From Acanthopleuribacter pedis (lineage in GTDB: Bacteria > Acidobacteriota > Holophagae > Acanthopleuribacterales > Acanthopleuribacteraceae): a stretch of DNA of 64,000 nucleotides. Shown here one piece after another: positions 16,677-26,148 of the stretch. The DNA is taken from positions 372,001-436,000 of the forward strand of contig NZ_JAFREP010000004.1 in the NCBI RefSeq assembly GCF_017377855.1. The letters are read 5' to 3'. The translations under genes and the position numbers were made by a program. Within the stretch, counting starts at the first letter, position 1; each line of letters opens with the position of its first letter. The notes beneath the pieces were generated by a model. That model was not told the origin of the DNA. It made no database searches and saw only the letters and a program-made list of their open reading frames with translations.

Positions 16677-18116
16677 ATGGTTGCCCTGCGTTTTCTGTCC
16701 ATTTCGGTCCTGACCGCCCTGTTCAAAACCACCTTGTTTCTTGTTTTTTGGTTCCCCGCGCCCGTTGTGGTTCAGGCGGAAACCTATGTATACCTGCAAA
16801 ACGATACCCCCGAACCGCTGACCCTGGAGGTCTCCGTCAACGGCGGCCTCAGCAAAGGCCGTCACTGGAACCAAACGGTGGTCCGGCTCGAGCCCTGGCA
16901 AAAATCAACCCCTTACCTTTGGTTCAACCGCGACGAAGGCATCACCTGGCGGCGTACCTTTTATTTCGAAACCCGCGTTTTCCAGTCCGGTCGCCTCATT
17001 GCGACCCTGCACCAAAAGCTTCGCGGTAACTGGATTGGTTCCAGCCTGTCCCATACCGCCGACGGGCTCGGCTGGCATGGAGATCGCGCCGTTCACCAAA
17101 GTCAATCAAGTTCCGGGATCTTGACCTCGTTTAAATCGGCCTACACCGGCTGGTACGACGATCTGGTGTACGTCGTTCATCAACAAAACGTCTACGACGA
17201 TTTGCGTGGCTTGGCGGGAAGCGTCGATGAACTCTCCTTGCTCGCCTACAACCTGCAGCTTTTGCCAACCAGCATCAGCAACACCGATCAACGCTTGCGG
17301 GCCCGCCACGTGGCCGAAGCTTTGGCCGGTTTTGATGTCATTGTGTTTAGCGAGGCGTTTGCCGACGACGTGCGCGGCTTCGACGAACAGGGCGATCTTT
17401 CCGACGGCAACAGCTTGTGGCAACTGGTGCGCGCTTTGTATCCCTACCGAACCGACATCGTCGGCAAGGACGAGGGCTTGGAGCAGGACGGCGGTGTGTT
17501 TATTGTCAGCCGCTGGCCGATCATCACGTGGAACGACTTGGTTTACGATGAATCCGTGTGTGCCGCGAGTGATTGTTTGTCCGAAAAAGGGGTGATGTAC
17601 GCCGCGGTTGAAAAACAGGTCGGCAGCCAAAGCAGGGTGTACCATGTATTTGGCAGCCACCTACAAGCCGATTACGACAACGACAACAACAGCCACGTGC
17701 GCCGTTCCCAGTTCGACGAAATGCGCCGTTTCATCGACCAACAGGCCATAGCCGACGACGAACCCGTGATTCTGGCGGGCGATTTCAACGTGGATCGTGA
17801 TACGGGCGAATACGCGGACATGCTGAACCGCCTCGAGGCGAATGATTACGAAACGGAAAACCATGGGGTTGCCTATTCCTTGGACGGACGTACCAACAGC
17901 TTCGCCGCCGGTGCAACCCCGCAACTCTTGGATTACGTGTTGGTTGACAAGCTCGGTCCGCAACCGAGTTACGGCGAAACCGCGGTTTTGGTGTTGCGCT
18001 CCAGCGCGCCGGCCATGATGGCGACCAGCGAGGGCCAACGCCGCCAGGACATGGACGTCATGGGCAATTACTCGGACCACTACCCGGTGTTCGCCTACTT
18101 CGATTTCAGCAACTAA
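16677..18116 (+). CDS. Secreted sphingomyelinase-like phosphodiesterase (EEP superfamily)
   Basis: The chosen ATG has AAGGAG 7 bases upstream and opens a signal peptide (MVALRF, hydrophobic to about residue 33); a longer frame upstream lacks such signals. The mature protein has an N-terminal beta-rich domain of about 110 residues, then an endonuclease/exonuclease/phosphatase fold. It shows the metal and catalytic motifs AYNLQ, FSEAF, GSHLQ, GDFNVD, LDYV and SDHYPV. The arrangement, including the GVMYAAV strand, is closest to bacterial neutral sphingomyelinase C / beta-hemolysins, which cut sphingomyelin to ceramide and phosphocholine in host membranes. Another phosphodiester substrate cannot be excluded. 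It is monocistronic, with a terminator 20 bases after the stop. Confidence 0.85.
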   Translation: MVALRFLSISVLTALFKTTLFLVFWFPAPVVVQAETYVYLQNDTPEPLTLEVSVNGGLSKGRHWNQTVVRLEPWQKSTPYLWFNRDEGITWRRTFYFETRVFQSGRLIATLHQKLRGNWIGSSLSHTADGLGWHGDRAVHQSQSSSGILTSFKSAYTGWYDDLVYVVHQQNVYDDLRGLAGSVDELSLLAYNLQLLPTSISNTDQRLRARHVAEALAGFDVIVFSEAFADDVRGFDEQGDLSDGNSLWQLVRALYPYRTDIVGKDEGLEQDGGVFIVSRWPIITWNDLVYDESVCAASDCLSEKGVMYAAVEKQVGSQSRVYHVFGSHLQADYDNDNNSHVRRSQFDEMRRFIDQQAIADDEPVILAGDFNVDRDTGEYADMLNRLEANDYETENHGVAYSLDGRTNSFAAGATPQLLDYVLVDKLGPQPSYGETAVLVLRSSAPAMMATSEGQRRQDMDVMGNYSDHYPVFAYFDFSN

Positions 18117-18134
18117 CGTTTCCGGCCACAAACG

Positions 18135-18175
18135 ACCGGGGCTCGCCGCAAGACAGGGTCCGAGCCCCGGTTTTT
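18135..18175 (+). terminator. Intrinsic terminator of the sphingomyelinase-like gene
   Basis: An 11-base-pair perfect stem (ACCGGGGCTCG with CGAGCCCCGGT) closes a 15-base loop and is followed by TTTTT. Confidence 0.9.
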
Positions 18176-18371
18176 CCCAGAGCCCCTGGGCGATTCATTC
18201 CTTAATGTGCAAAAAGGTGTTCATGTTGTTCGACATTGAAAAGTAGCCAAAGCGGCGGCCATTGGGTTTTCACTGAGAAGCTCCTTGGCCGGCCATTGCA
18301 GGTGTTCTTGTTTCGTCTTTTAAATAATTGCTCCTTGCTCTCTCGAAAAGGTGATCGCCTTAACGCGACGG

Positions 18372-19274
18372 TTAAATCTTGGGGTCCTCGCCGGGGGTGG
18401 TCCAGTCGCGGTGGTGTGGCAGGCCCCACCACAGGATGCGGTGGTACAGCCGTTTTGGCAGCAGGCGGCGCATCAGGTCGAACAGGTGTGCGTCGAAGGT
18501 AACCGCCACGCGCAAGGGCGGATGACGGCGATTGATCAAACGCACGATGCGTCGCGCGATGTGTTCCGGGGTGGTGAATGACCCGTACATCAATTTGGCA
18601 ATCATGCCGATCATGTTGGCGTAGTAGGGATGGTAAACCCGCTTCGGGTCCGCGTAGGCCGCGCGGCTTTTTTCTGTGAACAAGGCGTTTTCGAAGGAAC
18701 TGCTGCGTACAAACCCCGGCTCCACCAGTGAGACCGACACGCCCCAGGGCCGCATTTCGTACCACAACGCCTCCGAGGCCCCTTCCAGCGCGAACTTTGA
18801 GGCGCTGTAGGCGCCCATGGTCGGCATCGCCATCATGCCGCCCACCGACGACAAATTAATAATGTGCCCCCGTCTCCGCCGACGCATGCCAGGCAACACC
18901 AAGCGGGTTAAATGCATGGCGCCGAAAAAGTTAACCGCGAATTGGTGCTGTTCGTCGCGGTCGGTTAGGTGCTCGATCACCGCGCGGTAGCAGATGCCCG
19001 CGTTGTTGATCAGCACGTCGACACCGCCCCAATCGCGCTGGATCTCCGCCACCAAGCTGTCCGCTTCTTCCGGGACCAGCAGGTCGAGCGCGCGCAGACG
19101 CACCCGTTCGTTTTCCGCGATGCCCGCCTCGGCGAAACGGGGCAGGGATGCGGCCCGGGCCGTCAGGACCAGGCGGTGATCTGTCGCCAGCAGCGCATGC
19201 GCAATCGACAAACCGATCCCGCCGGCGGCGCCGGTGACGAGGACCACCTTAGATTTTGGTTGCTGTGACGGCAT
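18372..19274 (-). CDS. Short-chain dehydrogenase/reductase (SDR)
   Basis: The protein has about 300 residues from the ATG at 19274; an in-frame TTG further upstream is less likely. The classical SDR pattern is present: TGAAGGIG cofactor loop, NNAG, the serine in NLSSVGG, and YSASK holding the catalytic Tyr-Lys pair. The substrate-binding part is followed by a C-terminal extension of about 60 residues with basic stretches (RRLLPKRLYHRI). This is seen in SDRs acting on lipids or retinol-like substrates, but the substrate is unknown. It is an NAD(P)-dependent oxidoreductase, cytosolic or membrane-associated. A copy of the palindromic repeat lies just upstream. Confidence 0.9.
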   Translation of the reverse strand: MPSQQPKSKVVLVTGAAGGIGLSIAHALLATDHRLVLTARAASLPRFAEAGIAENERVRLRALDLLVPEEADSLVAEIQRDWGGVDVLINNAGICYRAVIEHLTDRDEQHQFAVNFFGAMHLTRLVLPGMRRRRRGHIINLSSVGGMMAMPTMGAYSASKFALEGASEALWYEMRPWGVSVSLVEPGFVRSSSFENALFTEKSRAAYADPKRVYHPYYANMIGMIAKLMYGSFTTPEHIARRIVRLINRRHPPLRVAVTFDAHLFDLMRRLLPKRLYHRILWWGLPHHRDWTTPGEDPKI

Positions 19275-19338
19275 CGTTCGCCCCGACTTGGTAACCTGTG
19301 CTGGTACGGCCGTTATCGGGACAATCAAAAAGCTGCTT

Positions 19339-19562
19339 TAGCCCGCATTTCTCACAAAGATCCGTCGCGAGAAGCAGAAAGCCTTGTGAGTACGAAGATT
19401 GCGACCGAGAGACGGCACAGGGGTCCGACCTTTCGCGGGGCCGACCCTTCGGCGTAGCAGCTGAGGCGAAGGCGGCTCGACCGAGTAACGCGGAAGGCCG
19501 CCCCCTCGTAATCGCATGGCTTTCGGCTTCGTAGCAGAATTCCTTGTGAGAAATGCGGGTTA
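19339..19562. repeat. Long copy of the TAGCCCGCATTTCTCAC palindromic repeat element
   Basis: The 224-base element starts TAGCCCGCATTTCTCAC and ends GTGAGAAATGCGGGTTA, giving near-perfect 17-base terminal inverted repeats. Inner sub-terminal segments are also complementary, so the whole can fold as a long hairpin. It has no coding capacity. Its internal sequence is largely shared with the copy at 60762-60942. The right end overlaps the stop codon of the S33 hydrolase gene. Confidence 0.88.
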
Positions 19563-21659
19563 GCGACCTGCGACCGATTTGTTCGGGGGGCTCAGGAAAT
19601 CCGGGGCTGGTAAGACGATGGTTTGGGTCGGCTCCGTTTGGCCCGCGAGAAATTCGATCATGGTCGTGGCGATGCCTGGATCGCCGCTGATCAAATCGTC
19701 GCCGTGCCCGCCGTTTTCGAGGATCAGGTGATAGGCATTGGCAAAACCCTCGGCCAACGCTTCCTGCTGTGAAATTGGGGTGCGGCCGTCCAAGGTACCG
19801 CCGATAAATAAGGTGGGAATGTCGCTTTGCAATGGCGAGCGGTTTTCAAAAGGCAGGGCCGGCAGCCATTTTTCGGCGAGTGCACCTTGCATCCAGACGT
19901 TGGGCGCGTTGCCGAGCAAGCTGTAGGCCGCCTCTCGATCAACACGGGCCCTTTGTGTTTTGGAGGCACCCGCGGCCAGATCCGTCGCCAAACCCATCGC
20001 GTGCAAGGTACCGGTGCGGGCTTCTTGGAAAAAGCGACCCAGCAGCGTGTATTGTCCGGCCGCCGCGGCCGCAACGATTTGGGGCACCAAACGCACCGTG
20101 TCCCCTTGGGAAAGCGCACCCGCTAGCAACAGTTGCAGGTCGTAGGGGCCGACGACGATGGTTTCATCCGCGCCGCTATGGGGATTGGTTGCCGCGATGC
20201 TGACGGGAGTCGTCGCCAGTTCGGCCAGAACCCGGCGCAGGTCGGCACGAAAATCGGGAAACTGTTGCGCTGCCAGGGGATCGGCCGCGATCAAGGTTTG
20301 GATGTGCTCCAGCACCGTGTCCGCGTCGAGGGGCCGTTTTAGCGTGTCGTCGGGGCCTTCCGCGCCCGCCAGAATCATGCGGTGAATGCGGTTCGGGTAC
20401 AAACGCGCCGTCGTCATGGCCAGGTGCGTGCCGTAGCTAATGCCCCACAGGGTCAATTGCTCCACCCCGAGGGCGCGGCGCATCGCATCCAAATCGTGGG
20501 CGCTCTGCACACTGGTGTAACCTTGTAAATCCACACCCTTGCTTTCCCAAAAGGCCCGTGCCGCTTCGGCGAAGGCGCCCACCGTTTCAGTAAGCAATGC
20601 CTCGGTGGTGGGTTGATCCGTCGGGGTTTGGTACCAGCCGGTAAAGGTTGGGATGCTGTCGGAGCGACCCGTGCCCCGTTGCTCGAACAGAATCACATCG
20701 GCCGCGGCGCGCATGCGGTCAAAGGTTTCATAACGCACGCCGGACGCCGCCGCGACCGCCGAACCACCCGGTCCCCCGGCAAGGTAAACAATCGGTGGGC
20801 CCGGTTGGGACGTGGTGGCCGGCAGGCGCACAAAATGAATCGGGATCAAACGGGAATTCGGGTTGTCCCGGTTTTCTTTGACATGGAAGGTGCCCAGTTC
20901 GGCGTCGATGGGTTCGCCGAAATCGGGTGTGAAGATCACCGGTTTGGTGGTCAGGTCCACCGGGTTGGCCAGATCCGCCGTTTGCAGATCCACCGCTTCA
21001 CTTTGCCATAGCACCGCGCCGTCTCGGCTACCGCGCAGGGCCGTGATTGCCAGCGGGACCTCGCTCAAGATCTCGAACCAACCCTGCTCGACGGGGGCGA
21101 AATCGGTTTCGAACAGGTAGAGGCCCTTGCTGTTGGGGGCGACCGCTTGCAACGTGTCGGGTGTGGTGCGGTGGACCACCGCGCCGCGCCCGTCGACCTG
21201 CACGATTTCCACCGCTGTTGGGACGGTGCCCGTGTTGACGAGGGCGATCCCGTCCCAGGCATGGTTGACGTTGCCGGGAATGAGGCGCCAATGGGTTGAG
21301 GTGCCCGTGGTTTCAAAGACCTCGGCCGGGGTCCCTTGGGCCGCGGTAGATCGGTAGGCCACACCGACGTGAATGTCGACGCCCGACACCGACAGATGCG
21401 ATACCGGGAACCCGTTAAACAGTTCGGTGCGGTCCCGTTGCAGGCTTTGGCCCGCGGCCAGGTTACCGGATACCACCATCGTTGCTAGGCCACTCTGGTC
21501 GAACGCCGTTAGGGTGTAGGCGCGCGGTCCGGTCGCCACATTGTTGATCGAAATATGGGTATCAAAGCCGCCGCCCGCGCGGGTCACGTGGGGGATGAAC
21601 CGGGTTTGGGCGGTGCAGGTGAAGGTGAAAAGCAGCGCAAGCATAAAATAACGGAACAT
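19560..21659 (-). CDS. Secreted alpha/beta hydrolase, peptidase family S33-like, with N-terminal beta module
   Basis: The 699-residue protein has a signal peptide (1-17). Residues about 18-230 form a beta-rich module beginning RFIPHVTRAGGGFDTHISINN, similar in pattern to the C-terminal modules of the two large peptidases at 33588 and 36637. Residues about 240-690 are an S33/TAP-type hydrolase: oxyanion motif GGPGGS, FEQRGTGRS, nucleophile S408 in GISYGTH, aspartate in GGTLDGRTP and histidine in ENGGHGDD. Such enzymes remove N-terminal residues from peptides or hydrolyse esters outside the cytoplasm. The TAA stop lies in the terminal repeat of the adjoining palindromic element, so the original C-terminus may have been altered. 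It is divergent from the sensor kinase gene. Confidence 0.88.
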   Translation of the reverse strand: MFRYFMLALLFTFTCTAQTRFIPHVTRAGGGFDTHISINNVATGPRAYTLTAFDQSGLATMVVSGNLAAGQSLQRDRTELFNGFPVSHLSVSGVDIHVGVAYRSTAAQGTPAEVFETTGTSTHWRLIPGNVNHAWDGIALVNTGTVPTAVEIVQVDGRGAVVHRTTPDTLQAVAPNSKGLYLFETDFAPVEQGWFEILSEVPLAITALRGSRDGAVLWQSEAVDLQTADLANPVDLTTKPVIFTPDFGEPIDAELGTFHVKENRDNPNSRLIPIHFVRLPATTSQPGPPIVYLAGGPGGSAVAAASGVRYETFDRMRAAADVILFEQRGTGRSDSIPTFTGWYQTPTDQPTTEALLTETVGAFAEAARAFWESKGVDLQGYTSVQSAHDLDAMRRALGVEQLTLWGISYGTHLAMTTARLYPNRIHRMILAGAEGPDDTLKRPLDADTVLEHIQTLIAADPLAAQQFPDFRADLRRVLAELATTPVSIAATNPHSGADETIVVGPYDLQLLLAGALSQGDTVRLVPQIVAAAAAGQYTLLGRFFQEARTGTLHAMGLATDLAAGASKTQRARVDREAAYSLLGNAPNVWMQGALAEKWLPALPFENRSPLQSDIPTLFIGGTLDGRTPISQQEALAEGFANAYHLILENGGHGDDLISGDPGIATTMIEFLAGQTEPTQTIVLPAPDFLSPPNKSVAGR

Positions 21660-21742
21660 GGGGTTCGCCTCCTGAAAAACCGGGAAGATTCCCGTCGCAC
21701 TTTAAGTTACCGGCCGGCCGCGGCCCATGCCGGCGACAAATG

Positions 21743-21791
21743 ACGAACGTCACCCAGCGCGGGATGATCGTCACCCACGCCACGTTATAAT
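21743..21791 (+). promoter_or_regulatory. Candidate LytTR operator and -10 box upstream of the two-component genes
   Basis: GAACGTCACCCA and GATCGTCACCCA occur as direct repeats whose cores start at 21748 and 21769, a 21-base period (two helical turns), followed by TATAAT at 21786-21791. LytTR regulators typically bind paired direct repeats spaced about two turns apart. The position fits autoregulation of the kinase-regulator operon and perhaps control of the divergent hydrolase. Confidence 0.45.
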
Positions 21792-21855
21792 GAGCCATTC
21801 TCTTTTGACGGCGGTTCCAATGCGCTTTTCTTTGCACCCCTGGCGGCGGTAAGCC

Positions 21856-23517
21856 GTGTTTTGGTTGTGTTTGCTGACTTGGTTCGCGGTGCCCCCATTC
21901 GGGGTGATCGAACAACGGACGACCACCGCCCCGCCCGCTTCGCTCGCGGCCCCGCCGCCGGATTGGGCGAGCTGGTCCCACGATCTGCCGCGCACCTCGG
22001 CGACTTGGGTTTGGGGCTGTCGGATTGCCGTGGGCGAAGCCGAAACCACGCCGGTAGAACCGCTTGGCGTTTACCTGTCCTTGTTGGGCGCCTACGAGGT
22101 TTACTGGGACGGCGTGCTGATTGCCCGCAACGGTCTACCCGGTAATGACCGGCGTGGCGAGCAACCGGGTCGCCTGCGTTATACCTTCGTCGTGCCACCG
22201 CACCTGCTCACACCCGGCGAGCATTTTCTCAGCGCCAAAATTTCCAGCTTCCACGCACCGCCCGGCAAACAATTCCTCGATTTTGATGCGGGCGACAGCC
22301 GCCGTTTGGCGCGGGCGGATGTACCCCAAACCGTGTTTTACATGAGCCTGCTCAGTGGGTCGCTCCCCGCCGCGCTCCTGTTCCTGGGTCTGTTCGTGTG
22401 GGTAGAACGACGCTGGGAATACTTGATTTTCAGCGGGATCGCGCTCCTTTTTCCCATCCTGTTGCTGCTCGAGTTCAGCAAGTTCCTGATCAACTACACC
22501 TACGATTGGCACTTCACCCGTCTCCAGGCGATTGTGGTGGTCACCCTGGCTCTGGCTTGGCTGCTGCCGTTGTTTTTTACCCTGCTCTACCGATTGCGTT
22601 TATCGCCGCGGTACTACGGCGGTTTTATCGCGGCTACCTTGTTCATCGCCTGGATCGAACCCTACTACGACGCCAAGGGCACCATCGCCGTGATTCTGGC
22701 GCTGATCGCTTCCCTGGTGTTGTCCTTCAAAGGGATGAAGCGGCGTATGGTCGGCGCCCGTGTCATGGCCCTGGGTTTGGCGACCGTTCTCGTCAGTTTC
22801 ATCCTCGCCAACAGCGTATTTCACGACAACACCTTTTTTCTCAGTCTGCTGGGGCTGATCATCACCGTGATGGGTTTGTTGATCCATCGCTTTCGTGCCA
22901 AAAACGAAGAAGTGCTCCAGGCCCGGCTTCAGGCCGAACAACTCAAGGGCGAACTGCTGCGCAAACAGATTCACCCCCACTTCCTGATGAACTCGCTCAC
23001 CACCGCCATGGAGTATATGGAAGAGAACCCGCGACAAGGTGTGGTCATGGTTGACGCCTTGAGCGCCGCCTTCCGGCTGATGTTGGATCTCTGTGATCGC
23101 GAGGTGGTGACGGTGGCGCAAGAAATTGAACTCTGTCAGGCGCACCTGGCCACGATGAACTTTGTGACCGACCGGGCCATGCGCTTGGAAACACAGAATC
23201 TGGACCCTAGCCGACCGATGCCGCCGGGCGTTTTCTTGACCTTGCTGGAGAACGCGATCACCCACGGCCGGTACGATGTCGCGCGGCCCTTTGTGTCGGT
23301 ACGTCGCGAGCCGTTAAACGGCTCGGCCCGCTACCACGTGGTATCGCTGCTGAAGAACGGGACCGCGTCGCCGCGTATCGGCACCGGCACGCGCTACATC
23401 GAAGCGCGCCTGCGCCAGGTGTTCGGCGAGGGGTGGCACTTGGAAACCGCGGTCTCGGATCAAACCTGGACGACCCTGCTGGAGGTTCCCGAAGATGTTA
23501 AACATCCTCGTCGTTGA
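21856..23517 (+). CDS. LytS-type sensor histidine kinase (His_kinase family), membrane bound
   Basis: The 553-residue protein starts at GTG. Residues about 20-160 form an extracytoplasmic beta-rich sensor following a short N-terminal hydrophobic segment. Residues about 165-350 contain seven or so hydrophobic helices. A short coiled coil then leads to the PF06580-type transmitter with phospho-acceptor H373 in KQIHPHFLMNS. The ATP-binding region has LLENAITHG and a GTGTRYIEARL glycine box. It should phosphorylate the regulator whose gene overlaps its last 23 bases. The architecture resembles kinases of the LytS/YehU group, and the stimulus is unknown. Confidence 0.92.
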   Translation: MFWLCLLTWFAVPPFGVIEQRTTTAPPASLAAPPPDWASWSHDLPRTSATWVWGCRIAVGEAETTPVEPLGVYLSLLGAYEVYWDGVLIARNGLPGNDRRGEQPGRLRYTFVVPPHLLTPGEHFLSAKISSFHAPPGKQFLDFDAGDSRRLARADVPQTVFYMSLLSGSLPAALLFLGLFVWVERRWEYLIFSGIALLFPILLLLEFSKFLINYTYDWHFTRLQAIVVVTLALAWLLPLFFTLLYRLRLSPRYYGGFIAATLFIAWIEPYYDAKGTIAVILALIASLVLSFKGMKRRMVGARVMALGLATVLVSFILANSVFHDNTFFLSLLGLIITVMGLLIHRFRAKNEEVLQARLQAEQLKGELLRKQIHPHFLMNSLTTAMEYMEENPRQGVVMVDALSAAFRLMLDLCDREVVTVAQEIELCQAHLATMNFVTDRAMRLETQNLDPSRPMPPGVFLTLLENAITHGRYDVARPFVSVRREPLNGSARYHVVSLLKNGTASPRIGTGTRYIEARLRQVFGEGWHLETAVSDQTWTTLLEVPEDVKHPRR

Positions 23518-24196
23518 AGATTACCCCATGGTGGCCAAACGCATTCGCCGTTTCGTCGCCGCGATTTTGGACGTCACGCCCGAGGCGATCCCATGGTGTG
23601 AGGACTTCGAGCAGGCGGAACATTATTTGGCCGAAAACCCGGTGGAGGTGTTGCTGCTCGATTTGAACCTGGCCGGTGAGGATGGTTTTGACCTGCTCAA
23701 ACGCGGCACCGCGGGTGCTTTTGAAACCATCGTTATTTCCGCCAACACGGCACGTGCCTTGGAAGCCTTTGAGTTGGGCGTGGTGGATTTTGTGGCCAAA
23801 CCCTTCGATCAGGCGCGGTTGGCGACAGCCCTCGGCCGGGTCAAACAGCGGCGCGAACAATCGGTGCGCACCCTGACCATCAAAAAGCACGGCCGCATTC
23901 AACTGGTCGACATCGCCGACGTGGTAGCTGTTAAAAGCGAAGGCAATTACGCCGAACTCTGGACCCGCGATGGGGAAACCCTGTTACACGCCAAAAGTTT
24001 GGAGCAACTGTCGCGCGTCCTTCCCGAAACCTACCTGCGGGTGCACAAGTCCTACATCGTCTGTCTTGGTGAAATAAAGAGCCTCAAACGACCGGGCGGC
24101 GGCCGTTACGGCGCGGTGCTGAAAAACGGGACCGAAATCCCCATCGGCCGCGGCCGCTGGCCCGAGGTCCAGCGGCGCGTGACCGAACCTGGTTAG
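23495..24196 (+). CDS. LytTR-family response regulator
   Basis: The 233-residue protein has a receiver domain (1-120) with D56 as phospho-acceptor, S82 and K102. A LytTR DNA-binding domain (about 128-230) follows, with the motifs VKSEGNYAELW and RVHKSYIV typical of AlgR/AgrA-type regulators. The start lies inside the end of the kinase gene (23-base overlap), so the two are translationally coupled. The 3' end overlaps the convergent CHAT-SAVED gene by 4 bases. The direct repeats at 21743-21777 are a plausible target. Confidence 0.95.
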   Translation: MLNILVVEDYPMVAKRIRRFVAAILDVTPEAIPWCEDFEQAEHYLAENPVEVLLLDLNLAGEDGFDLLKRGTAGAFETIVISANTARALEAFELGVVDFVAKPFDQARLATALGRVKQRREQSVRTLTIKKHGRIQLVDIADVVAVKSEGNYAELWTRDGETLLHAKSLEQLSRVLPETYLRVHKSYIVCLGEIKSLKRPGGGRYGAVLKNGTEIPIGRGRWPEVQRRVTEPG

Positions 24197-26067
24197 CTAC
24201 CCAAGGAAAAAGCTTTGGTGTAGCCGGGGTTTTGATACTCGTAGATCTCGAATTGTTTGCCCACGTGTAACTCCCTCGCGATAAAAAGTGCGACAGCGGA
24301 GGGGACCGCGAGGAACAGGTGGATTTTTTGCGCTCTCAGCGCGGTGATTTTTTGGATGACGGCATTGCAAAAACCATTGGCTTGCTGTCCATCTTTAAAG
24401 ATGCGGCGGTCGGCATCCGCGATGCTGAGCTGCAGCCACGGGAGGTGATCGTGGCGGATTTCGGCTAAATAGACGCCGACATTTTGTTCCATATGGGGGT
24501 CAACCGAATTCACCGAGACCACCATTTCATCGCCATGTCGGTTGCCTGGCCAAGATGCTTCAATCGCCATCGGCTTGGCCTGGGGATTGGGATGCCACCA
24601 TTCCAGTTTCTTGGTTCTTTGGTTGAATTGTTGGTAGGCAATGATGAATCGGGTGGATTGTTGAAAGATGTAACCCACGGTAAACCAAACCGAGAGCGGG
24701 CATTTTCCCTCAAAATGAACCGGTGATGCCGTACTGAGGGTTCTGCGCCAATATTTGAGTTCGGATTTGACGGAGGCCCAATTGTCTGGATGGACGATGC
24801 GCCGTGTGCGCGCCCCGTCGCCTTGGGTGAAAAAAGGGGTGAGGTTGCAATACTCAATTTGCTGAGATCGCATGGCGCGCTGATCCTTTGGGTGCAACAA
24901 TTCGAAAGCGTTAATGTGAAGGCGTTGGGATTCCGGTAGGGTGTAAAGGCGCGCGTCCCTGTTGCGCAGAAAAACAACCGGTGTGGCCCAGGTGAGGTTG
25001 TTGTTGCGTTTCACCCACAAACGAATGCGGGCGTCGTCAACCGCTTTATCCAAGGGTTCGCCCTTGGCGATTCGATCATAAAACGTCGTCACATAGTCAT
25101 AGGCATCTTGAACGTTGATGAGAAACTGCATGGCGACGACGGCGGGAATTTTGGCCCCAATTAAGGCGTGGGTCAAGCCGTGAAACGGGCTAAAGCGTTT
25201 GCCGGAAGCGGTGTTCGCGGTCTGGCATGAGACCAGATGAACCAAACGCAGGCGTGGACAACTCCGCACCACGCTAACAAATCGTCGGTCCGCAACAGGA
25301 TCACAGCGACCGTTTTCGTCTTCAAACAATAGGACGGCATTGTCCTTGTAAAAACCACCGTGCCCGGTGAAATGGAGCACATCATATTCGTGATCCAAAA
25401 GGTGAAGGTAAAGGGCTTCCAGGGTCGGTTTTTCGAGAATGTGGAGGCTAAAGGGTTCTTCCTCGGAAATTTTTTGCAGTAACGCGAGGTGTTCATTTCT
25501 GTCAAACGTATTGACCTGTAGTTCCTTGTCGCCCGTTGGGTTGGGAATGACGGCCAAAACTTTGAGCGGCGCCGGCAAGGGTGGGCCGACCTCGTGGTGG
25601 GCTTGCTCCAGGTGCCTCACGAGCGTGACGTGTTTTTCATGGCAAAAGAACACATTCGTACTGGGGTCACATAACATTTCCCAGGGCATGCTGGAGAGGA
25701 TGAGATGTTTTTCTGAATGGGTGTCAAAACGCAGTACGATGCGCAGGTTTTGGCCGTTTTCCTCGCAAAAAGTACGTGTTTTATCGAACACTTCCTTCAC
25801 ACGGCCGGTGAACAGGGTTTTGTAGAGCAGGACGCCGATATCGGTGGCGCTTAAGTTGTGAAGTTGGTGGTCCTGTTCCGTCTCGGTGGGCTCGACCAGC
25901 ATTTCTAGATCGGTATGGTTGTTCGCCCAGTGCATGAGCGCGTGAAAACTAAACGGCAACTCAAAGCGTGCGCGCGCTTCGCCGGCGGGGCTTTCGAGAA
26001 CCTGGGCTTGCCAGGATGGGTTTTGCCAACTTAAGGCCAGGACAAAATTTTGGGTCGTCTGTTCCAT
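24193..26067 (-). CDS. CHAT-SAVED fusion: caspase-like protease with cyclic-oligonucleotide sensor domain
   Basis: The 624-residue protein has no signal peptide. Residues about 75-365 are a CHAT caspase-like domain with the histidine in FTGHGG (H236) and the cysteine in LVSCQT (C281), so the catalytic dyad is intact. Residues about 440-624 match the SAVED pattern, ending in KIHLFLAVPSAVALFIARE and EIYEYQNPGYTKAFSL. SAVED domains bind cyclic oligonucleotides made by CBASS cyclases or by Cas10. The gene is divergent from a cmr1-6 operon with an intact Cas10 cyclase motif, so the likely role is a protease switched on by cyclic oligoadenylate during type III-B interference. SAVED-CHAT proteases with such a role are known from type III-B loci; here CHAT is N-terminal. 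The protein target is not evident nearby. Confidence 0.88.
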   Translation of the reverse strand: MEQTTQNFVLALSWQNPSWQAQVLESPAGEARARFELPFSFHALMHWANNHTDLEMLVEPTETEQDHQLHNLSATDIGVLLYKTLFTGRVKEVFDKTRTFCEENGQNLRIVLRFDTHSEKHLILSSMPWEMLCDPSTNVFFCHEKHVTLVRHLEQAHHEVGPPLPAPLKVLAVIPNPTGDKELQVNTFDRNEHLALLQKISEEEPFSLHILEKPTLEALYLHLLDHEYDVLHFTGHGGFYKDNAVLLFEDENGRCDPVADRRFVSVVRSCPRLRLVHLVSCQTANTASGKRFSPFHGLTHALIGAKIPAVVAMQFLINVQDAYDYVTTFYDRIAKGEPLDKAVDDARIRLWVKRNNNLTWATPVVFLRNRDARLYTLPESQRLHINAFELLHPKDQRAMRSQQIEYCNLTPFFTQGDGARTRRIVHPDNWASVKSELKYWRRTLSTASPVHFEGKCPLSVWFTVGYIFQQSTRFIIAYQQFNQRTKKLEWWHPNPQAKPMAIEASWPGNRHGDEMVVSVNSVDPHMEQNVGVYLAEIRHDHLPWLQLSIADADRRIFKDGQQANGFCNAVIQKITALRAQKIHLFLAVPSAVALFIARELHVGKQFEIYEYQNPGYTKAFSLGS

Positions 26068-26148
26068 GGGGTGTTCCTTCGATCAGTGGGTTTGATCTTG
26101 AAAAAACCCTTTTTGGTGTTGGGTTCATTGCTGCTGCTTCTTTGGTTT

